A DNA stretch of 64,000 nt. It comes from Saccharopolyspora elongata (GTDB taxonomy: Bacteria > Actinomycetota > Actinomycetes > Mycobacteriales > Pseudonocardiaceae). The notes beneath the pieces are model-generated. The model made no database searches. It had not been told where the DNA came from and saw only the letters and a program-made list of their open reading frames with translations. The stretch spans positions 62,001-126,000 of the forward strand of contig NZ_SMKW01000001.1 in assembly GCF_004348985.1 (NCBI RefSeq). Reading direction: 5' to 3'. Position 1 is the stretch's first letter. Every line of letters begins with the position of its first letter. This document shows, piece after piece, positions 1 through 9,129 of this stretch. The translations under genes and the position numbers were made by a program.

Positions 1-563
1 GCCACCTCATTGGCGACCGCCGCGCCGTGGTCGCACCGGATCATGTGCAGGCACAGGTCGATCCCGGACGCCTCGCCCGCCGAGGTCAGCACGTCGCCGT
101 CGTCGGTGTAGAGGACGTCGGGATCCAGCCGGACCGCCGGGTAGAGCCGCCGGAACTGGTCGCAGGACCGCCAGTGCGTCGTCGCCCGGCGACCGTCGAG
201 CAGCCCGGCCGCGGCCAGCACGAACACCCCGGTGCAGATCGATGCGATGCGGGTACCCGGCCGGATCAGCGCGAACGCCGCGGCGAGCTCCGCGCCGAGC
301 CGGCCTTCGGTCTCGGTCTCGTCGAGCTCGTGCGTCGCCGGGACGATCACGGTGTCCGCCTCGGCCAGCGCTTCGGGGCCGTGCGCGACGTGGATCGGGA
401 AGTCCGCGTCGGTGCGCACCATCCCGGGGACGAGTGCGCAGGTCACGACCTCGTACAGGGGTTCTCCGGCGGGCGAGAGGGCCCGCCCGAACAGTTGGTG
501 CACCAGGCCCAGCTCCATCGGCATCACGCCGTGGCGGACCAGCACCGCTACGCGACCGGTCAT
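1..563 (-). CDS. GlxA-family (DJ-1/PfpI + AraC) transcriptional regulator, 3' end outside window
   Basis: About 187 residues of the N-terminal half are present; the gene runs off the left edge, so the C-terminal AraC helix-turn-helix is not seen. The visible part reads MTGRVAVLVRHGVMPMELGL and then a DJ-1/PfpI-like glutamine-amidotransferase fold with the nucleophile-elbow region SICTGVFVLAAAGLLDGR and a following THW segment, as in GlxA-type regulators. An alternative in-frame ATG lies nine codons upstream at 590; the one at 563 fits the family's usual first strand. It is divergent from the MFS gene at 634 with only 70 bp between them, so it probably controls that transporter. The fold is clear; ligand and target are inferred. 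Confidence 0.85.
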   Translation of the reverse strand, partial: MTGRVAVLVRHGVMPMELGLVHQLFGRALSPAGEPLYEVVTCALVPGMVRTDADFPIHVAHGPEALAEADTVIVPATHELDETETEGRLGAELAAAFALIRPGTRIASICTGVFVLAAAGLLDGRRATTHWRSCDQFRRLYPAVRLDPDVLYTDDGDVLTSAGEASGIDLCLHMIRCDHGAAVANEV

Positions 564-633
564 GGCCCGATTCTTGCACATGTTGGCCATCAGGCCACTC
601 GTTTCGCGGCGGGCGGCGGCGCAGGGTCGGGGC

Positions 634-1899
634 ATGACGATCGAAACAGCCACCCGGACGGGCATCCACCGCGCGTGGTGGGTCGCCGCGGTGACCGCGC
701 TGGTGGTCATCGGCGCGGGCGCCTGCGCCACCACCGCCGGTCTGCTCATCACCCCGCTGCACCACGAATTCGGCTGGTCGCGCGCCGCCATCGGCGTCGC
801 GGTCTCGGTGAACATGGCGCTCTACGGGCTGACCGCGCCGTTCTCCGCGGCGTTGATGGACCGCTTCGGCATCCGCCGGGTGGCCGTCGCCGCGCTGCTG
901 CTGATCGCCGCCGGCGCCGGGCTGACCACGGTCGTTTCCGATTCCTGGCAGCTGGTCGTGGGATGGGGGCTGCTCGTCGGCGTCGGGTGCGGTGCGCTGG
1001 CGATGGCGTTCGCCGCGACCGTGACGCACCGCTGGTTCGTGGCCCGGCGCGGCCTGGTGACCGGCCTGCTGACCGCGGCCAGCGTCTTCGGTCAGTTCGC
1101 GTTCCTGCCGGTGATGTCCTGGGTCATCGACCACTTCGCGTGGCGCTCGGCGACCGTGGGCCTCGCGCTGATCGCGCTGGCCACGGCACCGCTGGCGTGG
1201 TCGGTGCTGCGCGACCACCCCGCCGATCTCGGCCTGCGCCCCTACGGCGCAACGGTTTTCGAGGCGCAGCCGGAGCCGGAGCCGGGCGCGGCCCGGCGCG
1301 CGGTGCGACTGCTGTTCGACGCGGCGCGGACCGGCCCGTTCTGGTTGCTGGCTGGCACTTTCGCGATCTGCGGGGCGTCCACCAACGGGATCATGTGGAC
1401 CCACTTCGCCCCTGCCGCGCACGACCACGGCATGCCGTCCACGATGGCGGCCTCGCTGCTCGCGGTCATCGGCGTGGTGAACGTGGCCGGCACGATCGGT
1501 TCCGGCTGGCTCACCGACCGGTTCAGCCCGCAACTGCTCCTGGCCGCCTACTACGTGCTGCGCGGCCTCTCCCTGCTGGCGCTGCCCGCGCTGTTCGGGC
1601 CGACCGTGCAGCCGGCCATGATCGGCTTCGCCGTTCTGTTCGGGCTGCTCGACGTCGCCACCGTTCCGCCGACGATCGCCCTGTGCCGCCAGGTCTTCGG
1701 GGCGGGCGGAGCGATCGTCTTCGGCTGGGTGAGCGCTGCGCACCAGGTGGGCGCCGGGCTGATCGCCTACTTCGGCGCCGTGGCGCGGGACCTGCTCGGT
1801 TCCTACGACGCGGTCTGGATCGGGGCCGCCGCGCTGTGCGCCGCGGCCGCGCTGATGGCGGTCGCGATCAGGCGGTCGTCTGGTCCAGATCGGGCGTGA
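634..1899 (+). CDS. MFS transporter (OFA/OxlT-like), 421 aa
   Basis: A twelve-helix major facilitator protein of normal length. The first helix follows a short N-terminus (MTIETATRTGIHRAWW), and the loop between helices 2 and 3 carries the MFS signature-like DRFGIRR. The centre has a cytoplasmic linker with Pro-Glu repeats near residue 210. The reading frame is open far upstream, but ATG 634 is the start that matches the family and leaves a divergent intergenic region with the GlxA regulator. The 3' end overlaps the convergent SRPBCC gene by 32 bp. Substrate is unknown; the family moves organic anions or drugs. Regulation by the neighbour is inferred from the divergent layout. Confidence 0.85.
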   Translation: MTIETATRTGIHRAWWVAAVTALVVIGAGACATTAGLLITPLHHEFGWSRAAIGVAVSVNMALYGLTAPFSAALMDRFGIRRVAVAALLLIAAGAGLTTVVSDSWQLVVGWGLLVGVGCGALAMAFAATVTHRWFVARRGLVTGLLTAASVFGQFAFLPVMSWVIDHFAWRSATVGLALIALATAPLAWSVLRDHPADLGLRPYGATVFEAQPEPEPGAARRAVRLLFDAARTGPFWLLAGTFAICGASTNGIMWTHFAPAAHDHGMPSTMAASLLAVIGVVNVAGTIGSGWLTDRFSPQLLLAAYYVLRGLSLLALPALFGPTVQPAMIGFAVLFGLLDVATVPPTIALCRQVFGAGGAIVFGWVSAAHQVGAGLIAYFGAVARDLLGSYDAVWIGAAALCAAAALMAVAIRRSSGPDRA

Positions 1900-2482
1900 A
1901 CCGGGCGCTCGCCGCGGCCACTCCGTCGGCGATCTGGTCGCCGTCGGCCGTGCCGGAATCCGCGGTCGCGGCGGCCCACGCCTTGATGACCTGCCGGGAG
2001 AACTCCTGCACCGCAGCGGAGTTCTCCCACCCCGGCACGTGCTCGCCCCGGAGGTACCGGTCCAGGCCGAGCAGGTCGACGTCCCAACCCGGGCCGACGA
2101 ACAGTGCGCCCGCGCCGCTGCTGATCGGCTCCATCGGGACCGAATGCATCATCTCGAGCCCGGTGCCGTCGTCGGTCTCGGCGAGCCGCAGCTCCAGAAC
2201 ACTGTCGCCGAACGTGATCTTCACCAGGCGCGGCGCCGCGCAGCGCAGGATCTGGCCGCCGGCGTTTCCCTCGAACTGGTAGCGGCCGCCTTCCCGGAGT
2301 TCGCCGGTGATCGGCAGGAACCAGCGCCGCAACCGGTCCGGTTCGGTGAGGGCGCGCCAGAGTTCCTCGATCGGGGCGGCGTAGTTGCGGCGCAGCAGCA
2401 CGCTGACCTGCGCGCCACCGACGACCGAGTGCTGGCTGACCACGCGCTGCACGGAGGTGACCTGCCTGGTGATGTCGAACAT
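1868..2482 (-). CDS. SRPBCC/AHSA1-like ligand-binding protein, 204 aa
   Basis: The core is an activator-of-Hsp90-ATPase-like START fold: a first strand and helix with the typical APIEELWRALTEPDRLRRW (about residues 36-54), then the Gly-rich strand GGRYQFEGNAGGQIL, and a long C-terminal helix. Such proteins bind hydrophobic ligands, or act as small enzymes or partners of ArsR regulators, in the cytoplasm. The C-terminus, about 40 residues rich in Ala and Asp, overlaps the end of the convergent MFS gene. No ArsR gene is adjacent, unlike the second SRPBCC gene at 10,642. The function beyond the fold is unknown. Confidence 0.8.
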   Translation of the reverse strand: MFDITRQVTSVQRVVSQHSVVGGAQVSVLLRRNYAAPIEELWRALTEPDRLRRWFLPITGELREGGRYQFEGNAGGQILRCAAPRLVKITFGDSVLELRLAETDDGTGLEMMHSVPMEPISSGAGALFVGPGWDVDLLGLDRYLRGEHVPGWENSAAVQEFSRQVIKAWAAATADSGTADGDQIADGVAAASARFTPDLDQTTA

Positions 2483-2609
2483 GTGGTGCCTCCCAGTCCG
2501 GACTCCCGCGGGCCATCATCCGGCCTCGAACCGCGGTCCGCTCGCTCCCGACTCGACCGGGTCGCCCGTCCCCCCACACCGGCAGGCGGGTGCCGCTTAG
2601 GATGTGATC

Positions 2610-3698
2610 ATGAGTGCTCAGGAGGCGGAATTACGCCTTTTCACGGGCGATGCGAGCGCGTCGGAGCTTGGCGTGTCGGCGAAAGTCCGCTACGAGCACG
2701 CCGAAGAGCACGGCTTCCCGAACGAAGAAGACGCCTTCCGCCAGGCGGGCACGGCCGCCTACCGCGCCGCTCCCCTGCTGCGACTCATCGGCGCACGCGG
2801 ATCGCGCAAGCTGATCACGGGCCGAGTGCGCATCGCGGTGCGGCCGGACGCGCCGCCGTCGGTCACGATCCTGGTGACGGCGCTGTGGTCGGAGCGCGAC
2901 CGCTGGACGCAGGTGCAGGACGTGCGGTCGCAGCTGGACGACGCGTTGGGCGCTTCGCTGGCCGAGCCTGCGCATCCGGTGCACGGCGACGCGCAGGACG
3001 TGGCCGCCATCCTCGCCAAGGCGGTGGCCGAGTCCTCGCACAACGAGGTCACGAAGGTCCGCGCGCTGCGCTACGAGCTGGAACGACGCCTCGCCGACCA
3101 GCTGGCCAACCGCAAGCAGGAGCCGATGCGGCGGCTGCTGGCGGAGGTCATCGAGCTGTCGATCGCGTTCAACCGCGCCCGGGACGAGGCGCGCGCGGCG
3201 ATCCGCGACGACCTCTGGCGACGCGACGAATCGGCGCACCGGCACGGCGAGACCACCGAGCCACCGGGCCCGGAAACCCCGGTCCCGGACCGGATGCACT
3301 ACAACGCGATCCGGCACTGCCGTTCGATGAGCAGCCTGCTGGAGGAGGAAACCGCGCGCCTGCACTCGTTGCAGGACAGCATGTCGACGATCTCGGTAGC
3401 GCAGGACGCCGAAGCGCAGCAGAACTTCAACCTGTTCGCAGCCGCGGCGGCCGCGGGGCTGGGGCTACCGGCGCTGATCCTGTCGTTCTACGGAGCCCAG
3501 ACGTACCTGCCGCTCACGTCGTTCGACCGCGCGGCGCGGGCGCTGCTCCCGGTCGGCCTGACTGCGCTGGTGGCGGTGATGATCGTGCTCCGCCAGATGC
3601 CGTGGCGGGCGCGATTCCGTCATTACGCAGGAGGTTTCACGCTCGTCGTGTCCGTCCTCGCCGTGCTGTGGGTGGCGGGAGCGGTTGCTCCCCGCTGA
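2610..3698 (+). CDS. Hypothetical membrane protein with CorA-like architecture, 362 aa
   Basis: No family recognised with certainty. The first ~270 residues are soluble, charged and helical with a predicted coiled coil (for example the run of Arg/Glu around residues 150-230). The last ~95 residues hold two or three membrane helices, one rich in Ala/Gly (AAAAAAGLGLPALILSFYG) and two near the C-terminus. A large cytoplasmic domain followed by a C-terminal hairpin resembles CorA-like channels, but no GMN motif is visible. A TAGGAT -10 box at 2598-2603 lies six bases before ATG 2610, so the mRNA is probably leaderless; a GTG at 2604 is the alternative start. Confidence 0.75.
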   Translation: MSAQEAELRLFTGDASASELGVSAKVRYEHAEEHGFPNEEDAFRQAGTAAYRAAPLLRLIGARGSRKLITGRVRIAVRPDAPPSVTILVTALWSERDRWTQVQDVRSQLDDALGASLAEPAHPVHGDAQDVAAILAKAVAESSHNEVTKVRALRYELERRLADQLANRKQEPMRRLLAEVIELSIAFNRARDEARAAIRDDLWRRDESAHRHGETTEPPGPETPVPDRMHYNAIRHCRSMSSLLEEETARLHSLQDSMSTISVAQDAEAQQNFNLFAAAAAAGLGLPALILSFYGAQTYLPLTSFDRAARALLPVGLTALVAVMIVLRQMPWRARFRHYAGGFTLVVSVLAVLWVAGAVAPR

Positions 3699-3712
3699 TC
3701 GCTGGACGGTGC

Positions 3713-6394
3713 TCAACGCCGCTTCGCAGGCCGAGACTTGGCTTGCAGAATGGGTCTCAGGTGTTCCACGGTCTGACGCATTTGGTACGAATTCTCGCCG
3801 AAATTTCGCCGGTATCCTGCCATTACGGTATCGGCCACGCGGCGAGCCCGAGCAACCTTGCCCACCCGATAAAGTGCGATTGCCAGCCATGAGTAAGTCC
3901 GCATCACATCTGGATGATCAAAACCAAAGATCGCCCGTTGCCGCTCATGCACGTCAGCCAACAACGGCCGGGCCTGCGGACTTCGATTCGCTCTGATCAA
4001 GGCCACGCCCAAGTTAGCTTCAGCAAGCAACGCGTCAGGATGGCTCTCACCCAACACTCGGCGATACCTCTGCCACGCCTCCCGCCACAACCGGCAAGCC
4101 TCTTCGAAGTCACCAAGCTCCTCACACACATACGCAGAGTTAGCCATCAAATCCAAGACGTCCGGGTGTTCTTCACCGAGCATCTCTCGGCTCTTCTCCC
4201 AAGCTTCTTCACACAGTTCACGAGCACGCAAGACCTCGCCAGTACTGGCCAGGGCCCTCGCTAAGCTGTTCATCGCCCGCAGGACATACGGATGATCATC
4301 ACCCAATACATGCCGGTACTTGCCCCATGCCGTCTCGTGCAGCTCACGCGCGCGTAGTTCCTCATCACTACTGTTCAAAACGTTTGCCAAGTTCGTCATC
4401 GCGTACAGTGTTTCCGGGTGATCTTCGCCCAGAAGATACCGTCGCTTCTCCCACACGGCCTCTTGCGCTTCGCAGGCCAATGCGTATTGGCCCAGTTTGC
4501 CAAGGATCACAGCGAGGTCGTTCCAGGAGCGCAGCGTTCCGACGTGGTTGTCGCCAAAATTCTCCTGCCACCTGGGCAAGGTGTCCTCGATCAGTGCATG
4601 GGCCTCGTGGTACTCCCCTAGCTGGAAATGACTGTGGGCGACCTCATTCGCAGCCGTCAGTGTGTGGACGTCATCCGGGCCGATGCGGTCACGCCACCGC
4701 TCATAGAGGCGGCGCACGAACGGCATGGCCGACGTGACGTCCCCACGCCGCAACAGGTACAACGCGGCATCGCAAGCAAGAGAGCGCAACCGTTCGTTCT
4801 CGGTGGTCGCCGGGTCCACCTCGACCAGGTGCGGCAGCAACCGCGCCCATTCCGGCCACGCAGCCGGATCTTCCGTGCTTCCCGGAACGACCCCGGCGAG
4901 CAGGGCTTCCGCGCTGGTGTGCAACGCATTCCGCCGGTCGACGGACAGCTGGTCGCGGATGACCGACCGCACCAGGCGGTGGAGGCGGATGGTCGCGTTG
5001 CCGACGCGGGCCAGCCCGATGCGGCCAATCCGTGCGACCAGCTTGCCGAACGCGAGCGGATCCCCGGCGACCTTCGCCAGCTCGTCCGGCAACGCCTCGG
5101 GTTTGCTCAGCCAACCGGTCGGAATCGGCTCCGGCGCGAACATCGCGCACACCTGTAGCAACGCGACCGCAGCGGGCTCGTCCGCCGCCAGCCGCTCCAT
5201 CGACACTCGCACCGCAGCCGCCAGCGAGGTCGGGTAGGAACTCGGCGGCTTCTCGTTGAGCACGTCGTTCGTGCGGCTCTCCAGCAGCCGGAGGTACTCC
5301 GGCACTGACAGGCCGGTTTCCGCCAGCGTGCCGCCTGCCTGCGCCAACGCGAGCGGCAGGTCGCCGAGCTCGTCAGCGAGCCGGTCGGCTTCGGCGTCCG
5401 CGAGGGCGGGTTGGCGGGAGCGCAGCAACGCGATCGACTCCTGCCGCTGGAACTCCTGCACCTCGGTGCGCGTCCCGATCTCGTTCCAGGCCGGGTTCCG
5501 CGAGGTGATCAGCACGTGCCCGGCGGCCCCGGAAAGCCAGGGCCGCACGGCGTCCGGGTCCTCGGCGTTGTCGAAGACGAGCAACCAGCGGGAGTTCTCC
5601 CGGAAGTACTTGCGGACCGCGAGTTCCGCCGCGGTGTGGTCGGTGTTCGTGCCGACCAGGCCCGCCGCGACGGCCAGCGCCGCGAACTGCTCGCTGATCA
5701 GGCCGGTCCGCTCGGAGTCGATCCACCACACCAGGTCGTACCCGGCGGCGAAGCCGTGCGCGTACTCGATCGCCAGCTGCGTCTTGCCGACGCCGCCGAT
5801 CCCGTGCAGGACCTGCGTGTTCTTGCAGGAGAGCAACCGCTCCCGCAGCGGCACCAGCACGCCGTCCCGGCCGGTGAAGTCCGAGTTCCGCCCGGGCACG
5901 TTCCACACCGCCGGCGGGCTTCCCGGAACCCGCGGCCTGGACCCGGCCTCCTGACCGCGGGCCTGCGCGCTGGGCGGGAACTCCGGCCGCCCGTCCGGGC
6001 GCTTCGGGCCGCGAGCCGCGTCCAGCAACGCCTTGCGGGCCTGGTCCTCGTCCAGCCCGAAGAGCTTCTGCGCGATCAGCGGGCGCAGCAGCTGCGGCGG
6101 CTCGCACTCCTCCACCACCAGCGGCAACAGCCTGGGGCGCTGCTGCTCGTCGTGCACGAAGGCGCTGGCCCACTCGTCGGTCGTGTAGCGCTGCGGTTCG
6201 AAGTAAGCGGGCGAGAACAGGGCCACGACTCGTTCGGCGCCGTCGAGCGCGGCGGCCATCTTCGTGACGAAGTTGTCCCCCGCGGCCCAGTCCCAGGTGT
6301 CGAGCTCGACGGTGTAGCCGGCGTCGTGCAGGTGCCAGGCCACCCATTCCGCCCACGCCCGGTCCCGGCCCGCGTGGCTGATGAAGAAGTCCAC
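3713..6394 (-). CDS. TIR - NB-ARC - TPR STAND protein, FxsT-like, 893 aa
   Basis: Three parts are visible. Residues 1-130 form a TIR-like domain (VDFFISHAGRDRAWAEW...; candidate NADase-type acid Glu74 in TTDEWAS). Residues ~165-480 form an NB-ARC ATPase with P-loop GIGGVGKT at 198-205, Walker B-like LLVFDNAED and the sensor LITSRN. The C-terminal ~400 residues are repeated Kinesin-light-chain-type TPRs with LG-DHP-T repeats. This is the layout of actinobacterial FxsT-type STAND ATPases, which oligomerise on sensing a ligand. The frame extends upstream to 6652 but would then overlap the divergent DUF1707 gene, so GTG 6394 directly before the TIR strand is chosen. The usual Fxs partners (short FxSxx peptide, radical SAM protein) are not adjacent. 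Confidence 0.85.
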   Translation of the reverse strand: MDFFISHAGRDRAWAEWVAWHLHDAGYTVELDTWDWAAGDNFVTKMAAALDGAERVVALFSPAYFEPQRYTTDEWASAFVHDEQQRPRLLPLVVEECEPPQLLRPLIAQKLFGLDEDQARKALLDAARGPKRPDGRPEFPPSAQARGQEAGSRPRVPGSPPAVWNVPGRNSDFTGRDGVLVPLRERLLSCKNTQVLHGIGGVGKTQLAIEYAHGFAAGYDLVWWIDSERTGLISEQFAALAVAAGLVGTNTDHTAAELAVRKYFRENSRWLLVFDNAEDPDAVRPWLSGAAGHVLITSRNPAWNEIGTRTEVQEFQRQESIALLRSRQPALADAEADRLADELGDLPLALAQAGGTLAETGLSVPEYLRLLESRTNDVLNEKPPSSYPTSLAAAVRVSMERLAADEPAAVALLQVCAMFAPEPIPTGWLSKPEALPDELAKVAGDPLAFGKLVARIGRIGLARVGNATIRLHRLVRSVIRDQLSVDRRNALHTSAEALLAGVVPGSTEDPAAWPEWARLLPHLVEVDPATTENERLRSLACDAALYLLRRGDVTSAMPFVRRLYERWRDRIGPDDVHTLTAANEVAHSHFQLGEYHEAHALIEDTLPRWQENFGDNHVGTLRSWNDLAVILGKLGQYALACEAQEAVWEKRRYLLGEDHPETLYAMTNLANVLNSSDEELRARELHETAWGKYRHVLGDDHPYVLRAMNSLARALASTGEVLRARELCEEAWEKSREMLGEEHPDVLDLMANSAYVCEELGDFEEACRLWREAWQRYRRVLGESHPDALLAEANLGVALIRANRSPQARPLLADVHERQRAIFGFDHPDVMRTYSWLAIALYRVGKVARARRVADTVMAGYRRNFGENSYQMRQTVEHLRPILQAKSRPAKRR

Positions 6395-6577
6395 CCCAGG
6401 TAACCCCCAGCTGCCCGGTCGAAAACTGCGAAACGCGCCGGAACGAGATGCCGAACCAGCAGGGTACCGCGCCGTGATCGCCGGACGCCCCGGAGCAGCG
6501 ATGTCCACATTGGACTCGCACGTCAAAATGTCCGGTATTCGGACGTGGCGGAACCGCCCGAGCTCTAGACTGCTGGC

Positions 6578-7192
6578 ATGAGCAGCACAGACGGGGGCGA
6601 CGACCGATCCCTCCGCGCTTCGGACGACGAACGCGCCGAGACCGCGCAGCAACTCACCGAGGCGGTGGGGGCCGGACGACTGACCCTGGCCGAGTTCACC
6701 GACCGCGTCGACGCCGCCTACCAGGCCGTCACGCGGGGCGAGCTCGCCGAGCTGGTGACGGATCTACCCGCCGCGCCGTCGAACCTGCCCGCCGAACCCG
6801 CCGACGAGACCAAGCGCCGGTGGAAGATCGCGATCATGGGCGGCTCCGACTACAAGGGCCGCTGGCAGGTGCCCCGCAAGTCCGGCTACTTCGCGCTGAT
6901 GGGCGGCTCCACGATCGACCTGCGCGAGGCGACGCTGCCCGGTCAGGAGATCGAGATCGTGCTCGTGTCGATCATGGGCGGCAGCGACGTGATCGTGCCG
7001 CGCGGGGTGCGCGTGGTGGTCGACTCAACGGACTTCATGGGCGGCAACACGGTCAAGGTCGACGAGGACGCGGAGATGCCGAACGCCCCGGTCATCCGCA
7101 TCCGCACCTACTCGTTCATGGGCGGCAACGACATCAAGCACCCCAAGCCCAAGAAGAACTGGCTGGCCCACTTGCGTCGCGATCCACAGTAG
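6578..7192 (+). CDS. DUF1707 + LiaF-like C-terminal domain protein, 204 aa
   Basis: Residues ~8-62 are a DUF1707 domain (LRASDDERAETAQQLTEAVG... GRLTLAEFTDRVDAAYQAVT), a SHOCT-like module common in actinobacteria. The C-terminal half is a beta-rich LiaF/DUF2154-like fold with five MGG turns (IMGGSDY, LMGGSTI, IMGGSDV, FMGGNTV, FMGGNDI). The turns recur about every 20-30 residues, as in a small beta-solenoid. LiaF-type domains respond to cell-wall stress in other bacteria; the role here is inferred. No membrane helix is present. A TAGACT -10 box at 6566-6571, six bases before ATG 6578, predicts a leaderless transcript. It is divergent from the STAND gene. Confidence 0.85.
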   Translation: MSSTDGGDDRSLRASDDERAETAQQLTEAVGAGRLTLAEFTDRVDAAYQAVTRGELAELVTDLPAAPSNLPAEPADETKRRWKIAIMGGSDYKGRWQVPRKSGYFALMGGSTIDLREATLPGQEIEIVLVSIMGGSDVIVPRGVRVVVDSTDFMGGNTVKVDEDAEMPNAPVIRIRTYSFMGGNDIKHPKPKKNWLAHLRRDPQ

Positions 7193-7273
7193 ACACCGGG
7201 TCGGACCTGGCCAAGCGGTCGTTTCAGGAAGCCTTCGGAGCCCCATGCCGAAGGCCCCGAGTGCCTGGTACCG

Positions 7274-7336
7274 GTGGCGATTTCGCGCGAAATCACCACC
7301 CTGCCCTCGTGCGGAGTGGCGATTTCGCGCGAAATC
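7274..7336. repeat. Pair of TTTCGCGCGAAA palindromes, 42 bp centre to centre
   Basis: Two copies of the 16-bp perfect palindrome GATTTCGCGCGAAATC lie at 7279-7294 and 7321-7336. The first is extended by GGTGG/CCACC flanks with one mismatch. They sit between the convergent DUF1707 gene and the twin P-loop gene. The same core recurs in pairs with the same 42-bp spacing near 40,071 and 62,161. They could be bidirectional terminators, since a TTTC/GAAA stem closes a GCGC loop, or paired protein-binding sites. Confidence 0.85.
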
Positions 7337-7443
7337 GGCAGCCCCCACGTCCCACTCGTGCCCGCACATGAAGAGGTTCCCACCAGGTCGAACCGCCCCT
7401 CGGGGTCGTCGCCCACCCGAACTCGCAAGTTCCCGGCGAAGGA

Positions 7444-8568
7444 TTAGCGCAGATCGCGTTCTGGGGATCCGAGAGCGGGGCGCAGCATGTCGAGTAGCGC
7501 TGCGGAGGTCTCCTGGGGCGACTGGCCCGTGGTGTCGAGGACCATCCGGGGTTCCCCGGAACTTCGCAGCCGCTCCGCCTCCGCCGCCGCTCGGACCGCC
7601 ACCCGGTTCTGCACTTCCGGCGGCACGCCCCGGAGTTCGTCGCCCGCGAGCAGCGCCGACTCGCCATCGGCCCGACGTCGGATGCGGTCTTCCAGCGCAG
7701 CGGCGTCGGCGTCCAACCGGACGACGGTGACGAGTTCCTCCGCCAAGGCGCCCATGAGGTCCGCGCCCGGCTCGCGGGTCACGAGGATCAGCGACTGCGC
7801 CCCGGCCTGCCGGTAGCCGCGCCACAGCGCCGCGAGATTGGCCGCCTGGAGAACGGGATCCGGCCCGGGGTGGACGAATCCGAGCTGGTCGAGGTCGATG
7901 TACGCGGTCGGCGCGCCGCTCTCCCAGAGGTCGCGCAGCACGCTCCACGCGGCGGTCGACTTGCCCACCGCGGTCGCGCCCGTCACGACGACCACCGGCA
8001 TCGGCGGCAACCCGTCGCCCGCGGAGGCCAGCGGCTGCACCGGACCGGGCCGGACGACGCAATGCCCCATCAGGGCATCGACGGTGTCGTCGGGGCGATG
8101 GCCGGTCGTGTCCAGCGGGGTGCCGATCGCCGCGCGGTCGATCCGGTCGACCACCTCGAACAGCTCCCCCAGCATGTCCGCCGGCGAGCCGCGCCCGAGG
8201 AACCGGCTGCGCAGTTCCTCCCGGTCGCAATGCAGCCGCACGAGCGCGAGATCGATGTGGGCCGCCTCGGCGCTACCGGCGAAGAACGGTTCTACGCCCA
8301 GCTCCGGATCCACGACGCCGGACACGATCACCTGCTGCACGCCGCGCTGCCGCAACACTGCGATCACCCGCAGCAGGTTGGCGGCCTTGATCTCATGGCT
8401 CGCCGCGCCCCCGCCGGGTGGTGGCCCGATCAGGCCGAGCTGATCGATGTCGACGTACGCGACGCTGCCGCCCTGCCCGGAGATGCGCGTGAACAGCCCC
8501 CAGCCGGACGTCGACTTCCCCGCTCCAGGCGCACCTGTCACCCAGAGCACCGGAATCTTGCTCCCCAT
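7444..8568 (-). CDS. Tandem P-loop kinase-like ATP-binding protein, 374 aa
   Basis: The protein is an internal duplication of a small nucleotide-kinase-like P-loop domain. Copy one has Walker A GAPGAGKST at 12-20 followed by VAYVDIDQLGL; copy two has GATAVGKST at 197-205 followed by TAYIDLDQLGF. Each copy continues with a helix, an LRVIAVLRQRG/LAALWRGYRQAG region and a candidate lid with Arg residues. This resembles AAA_33/adenylylsulfate-kinase-like proteins often found beside resistance or metabolic genes in actinomycetes; no substrate can be assigned. ATG 8568 begins directly before the first beta strand. The gene ends beside the palindrome pair at 7.3 kb. Confidence 0.8.
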   Translation of the reverse strand: MGSKIPVLWVTGAPGAGKSTSGWGLFTRISGQGGSVAYVDIDQLGLIGPPPGGGAASHEIKAANLLRVIAVLRQRGVQQVIVSGVVDPELGVEPFFAGSAEAAHIDLALVRLHCDREELRSRFLGRGSPADMLGELFEVVDRIDRAAIGTPLDTTGHRPDDTVDALMGHCVVRPGPVQPLASAGDGLPPMPVVVVTGATAVGKSTAAWSVLRDLWESGAPTAYIDLDQLGFVHPGPDPVLQAANLAALWRGYRQAGAQSLILVTREPGADLMGALAEELVTVVRLDADAAALEDRIRRRADGESALLAGDELRGVPPEVQNRVAVRAAAEAERLRSSGEPRMVLDTTGQSPQETSAALLDMLRPALGSPERDLR

Positions 8569-8643
8569 ACCAAGTGAGCTTAGGAACCCCGGTCAACTGA
8601 AATTCCCCGAACGAAGCCAGGAACCACGAGGCGCGGAACGAGA

Positions 8644-9045
8644 TCACCCGCCGATCGCGACGCCGACGACGAACAGGACCAGCATCCCCGCGGCGGTGCC
8701 GAAGACCAGGAGCCGCTGCTTCGCGCTCCATTCGCCCACCGGTGCGCCGTCGACCGCCTGAGCAGCCCTGTCCCGCCGCCCCTGGGCCAGGCTCCGCGGC
8801 ACCAGGACGACCAGCGGCACGGCCAGCACCGCGGTCAGGACCGGCCAGCCGACCATCGCGACCAGCCAGAACCGCATGCCGTTGGCGAAACCACTCGCGT
8901 CGCTGTCCGGGGCGGCGACGACCAGGACCGCGGCCAGCGACAGCAGCGGGGCGAGGATCGCGGCGAGGCCGCACCCCACCACGACTTCCCGGCGCTGCAC
9001 CTCGGTGACGTATCCATCGGGCGTCGGTTCGGACTCCGCCTGCAT
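8644..9045 (-). CDS. Small membrane protein, 133 aa, unknown function
   Basis: Three hydrophobic stretches, approximately residues 20-45, 58-80 and 108-130, predict an integral membrane protein. The N-terminus is MQAESEPTPDGYVTEVQRRE. ATG 9045 is chosen because GGAGG lies about a dozen bases upstream on the minus strand; a longer start at 9093 would add a Cys-rich leader without supporting signal. A 75-bp gap separates its 3' end from the twin P-loop gene, so the two may or may not be cotranscribed. I do not recognise the family. Confidence 0.6.
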   Translation of the reverse strand: MQAESEPTPDGYVTEVQRREVVVGCGLAAILAPLLSLAAVLVVAAPDSDASGFANGMRFWLVAMVGWPVLTAVLAVPLVVLVPRSLAQGRRDRAAQAVDGAPVGEWSAKQRLLVFGTAAGMLVLFVVGVAIGG

Positions 9046-9129
9046 GGGCCAACCCTCCGTCCGGCTCGTGCCTCCTTTGCAGTAGACGCACAAGCGCGGA
9101 CGAGGTTGTTTCCGAAGCTCCGGACTCGC

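Noticed and set aside
6395-6652. Longer start for the STAND protein (979 aa)
   Set aside because: It would overlap the divergent DUF1707 gene and adds a sequence with no domain before the TIR strand.
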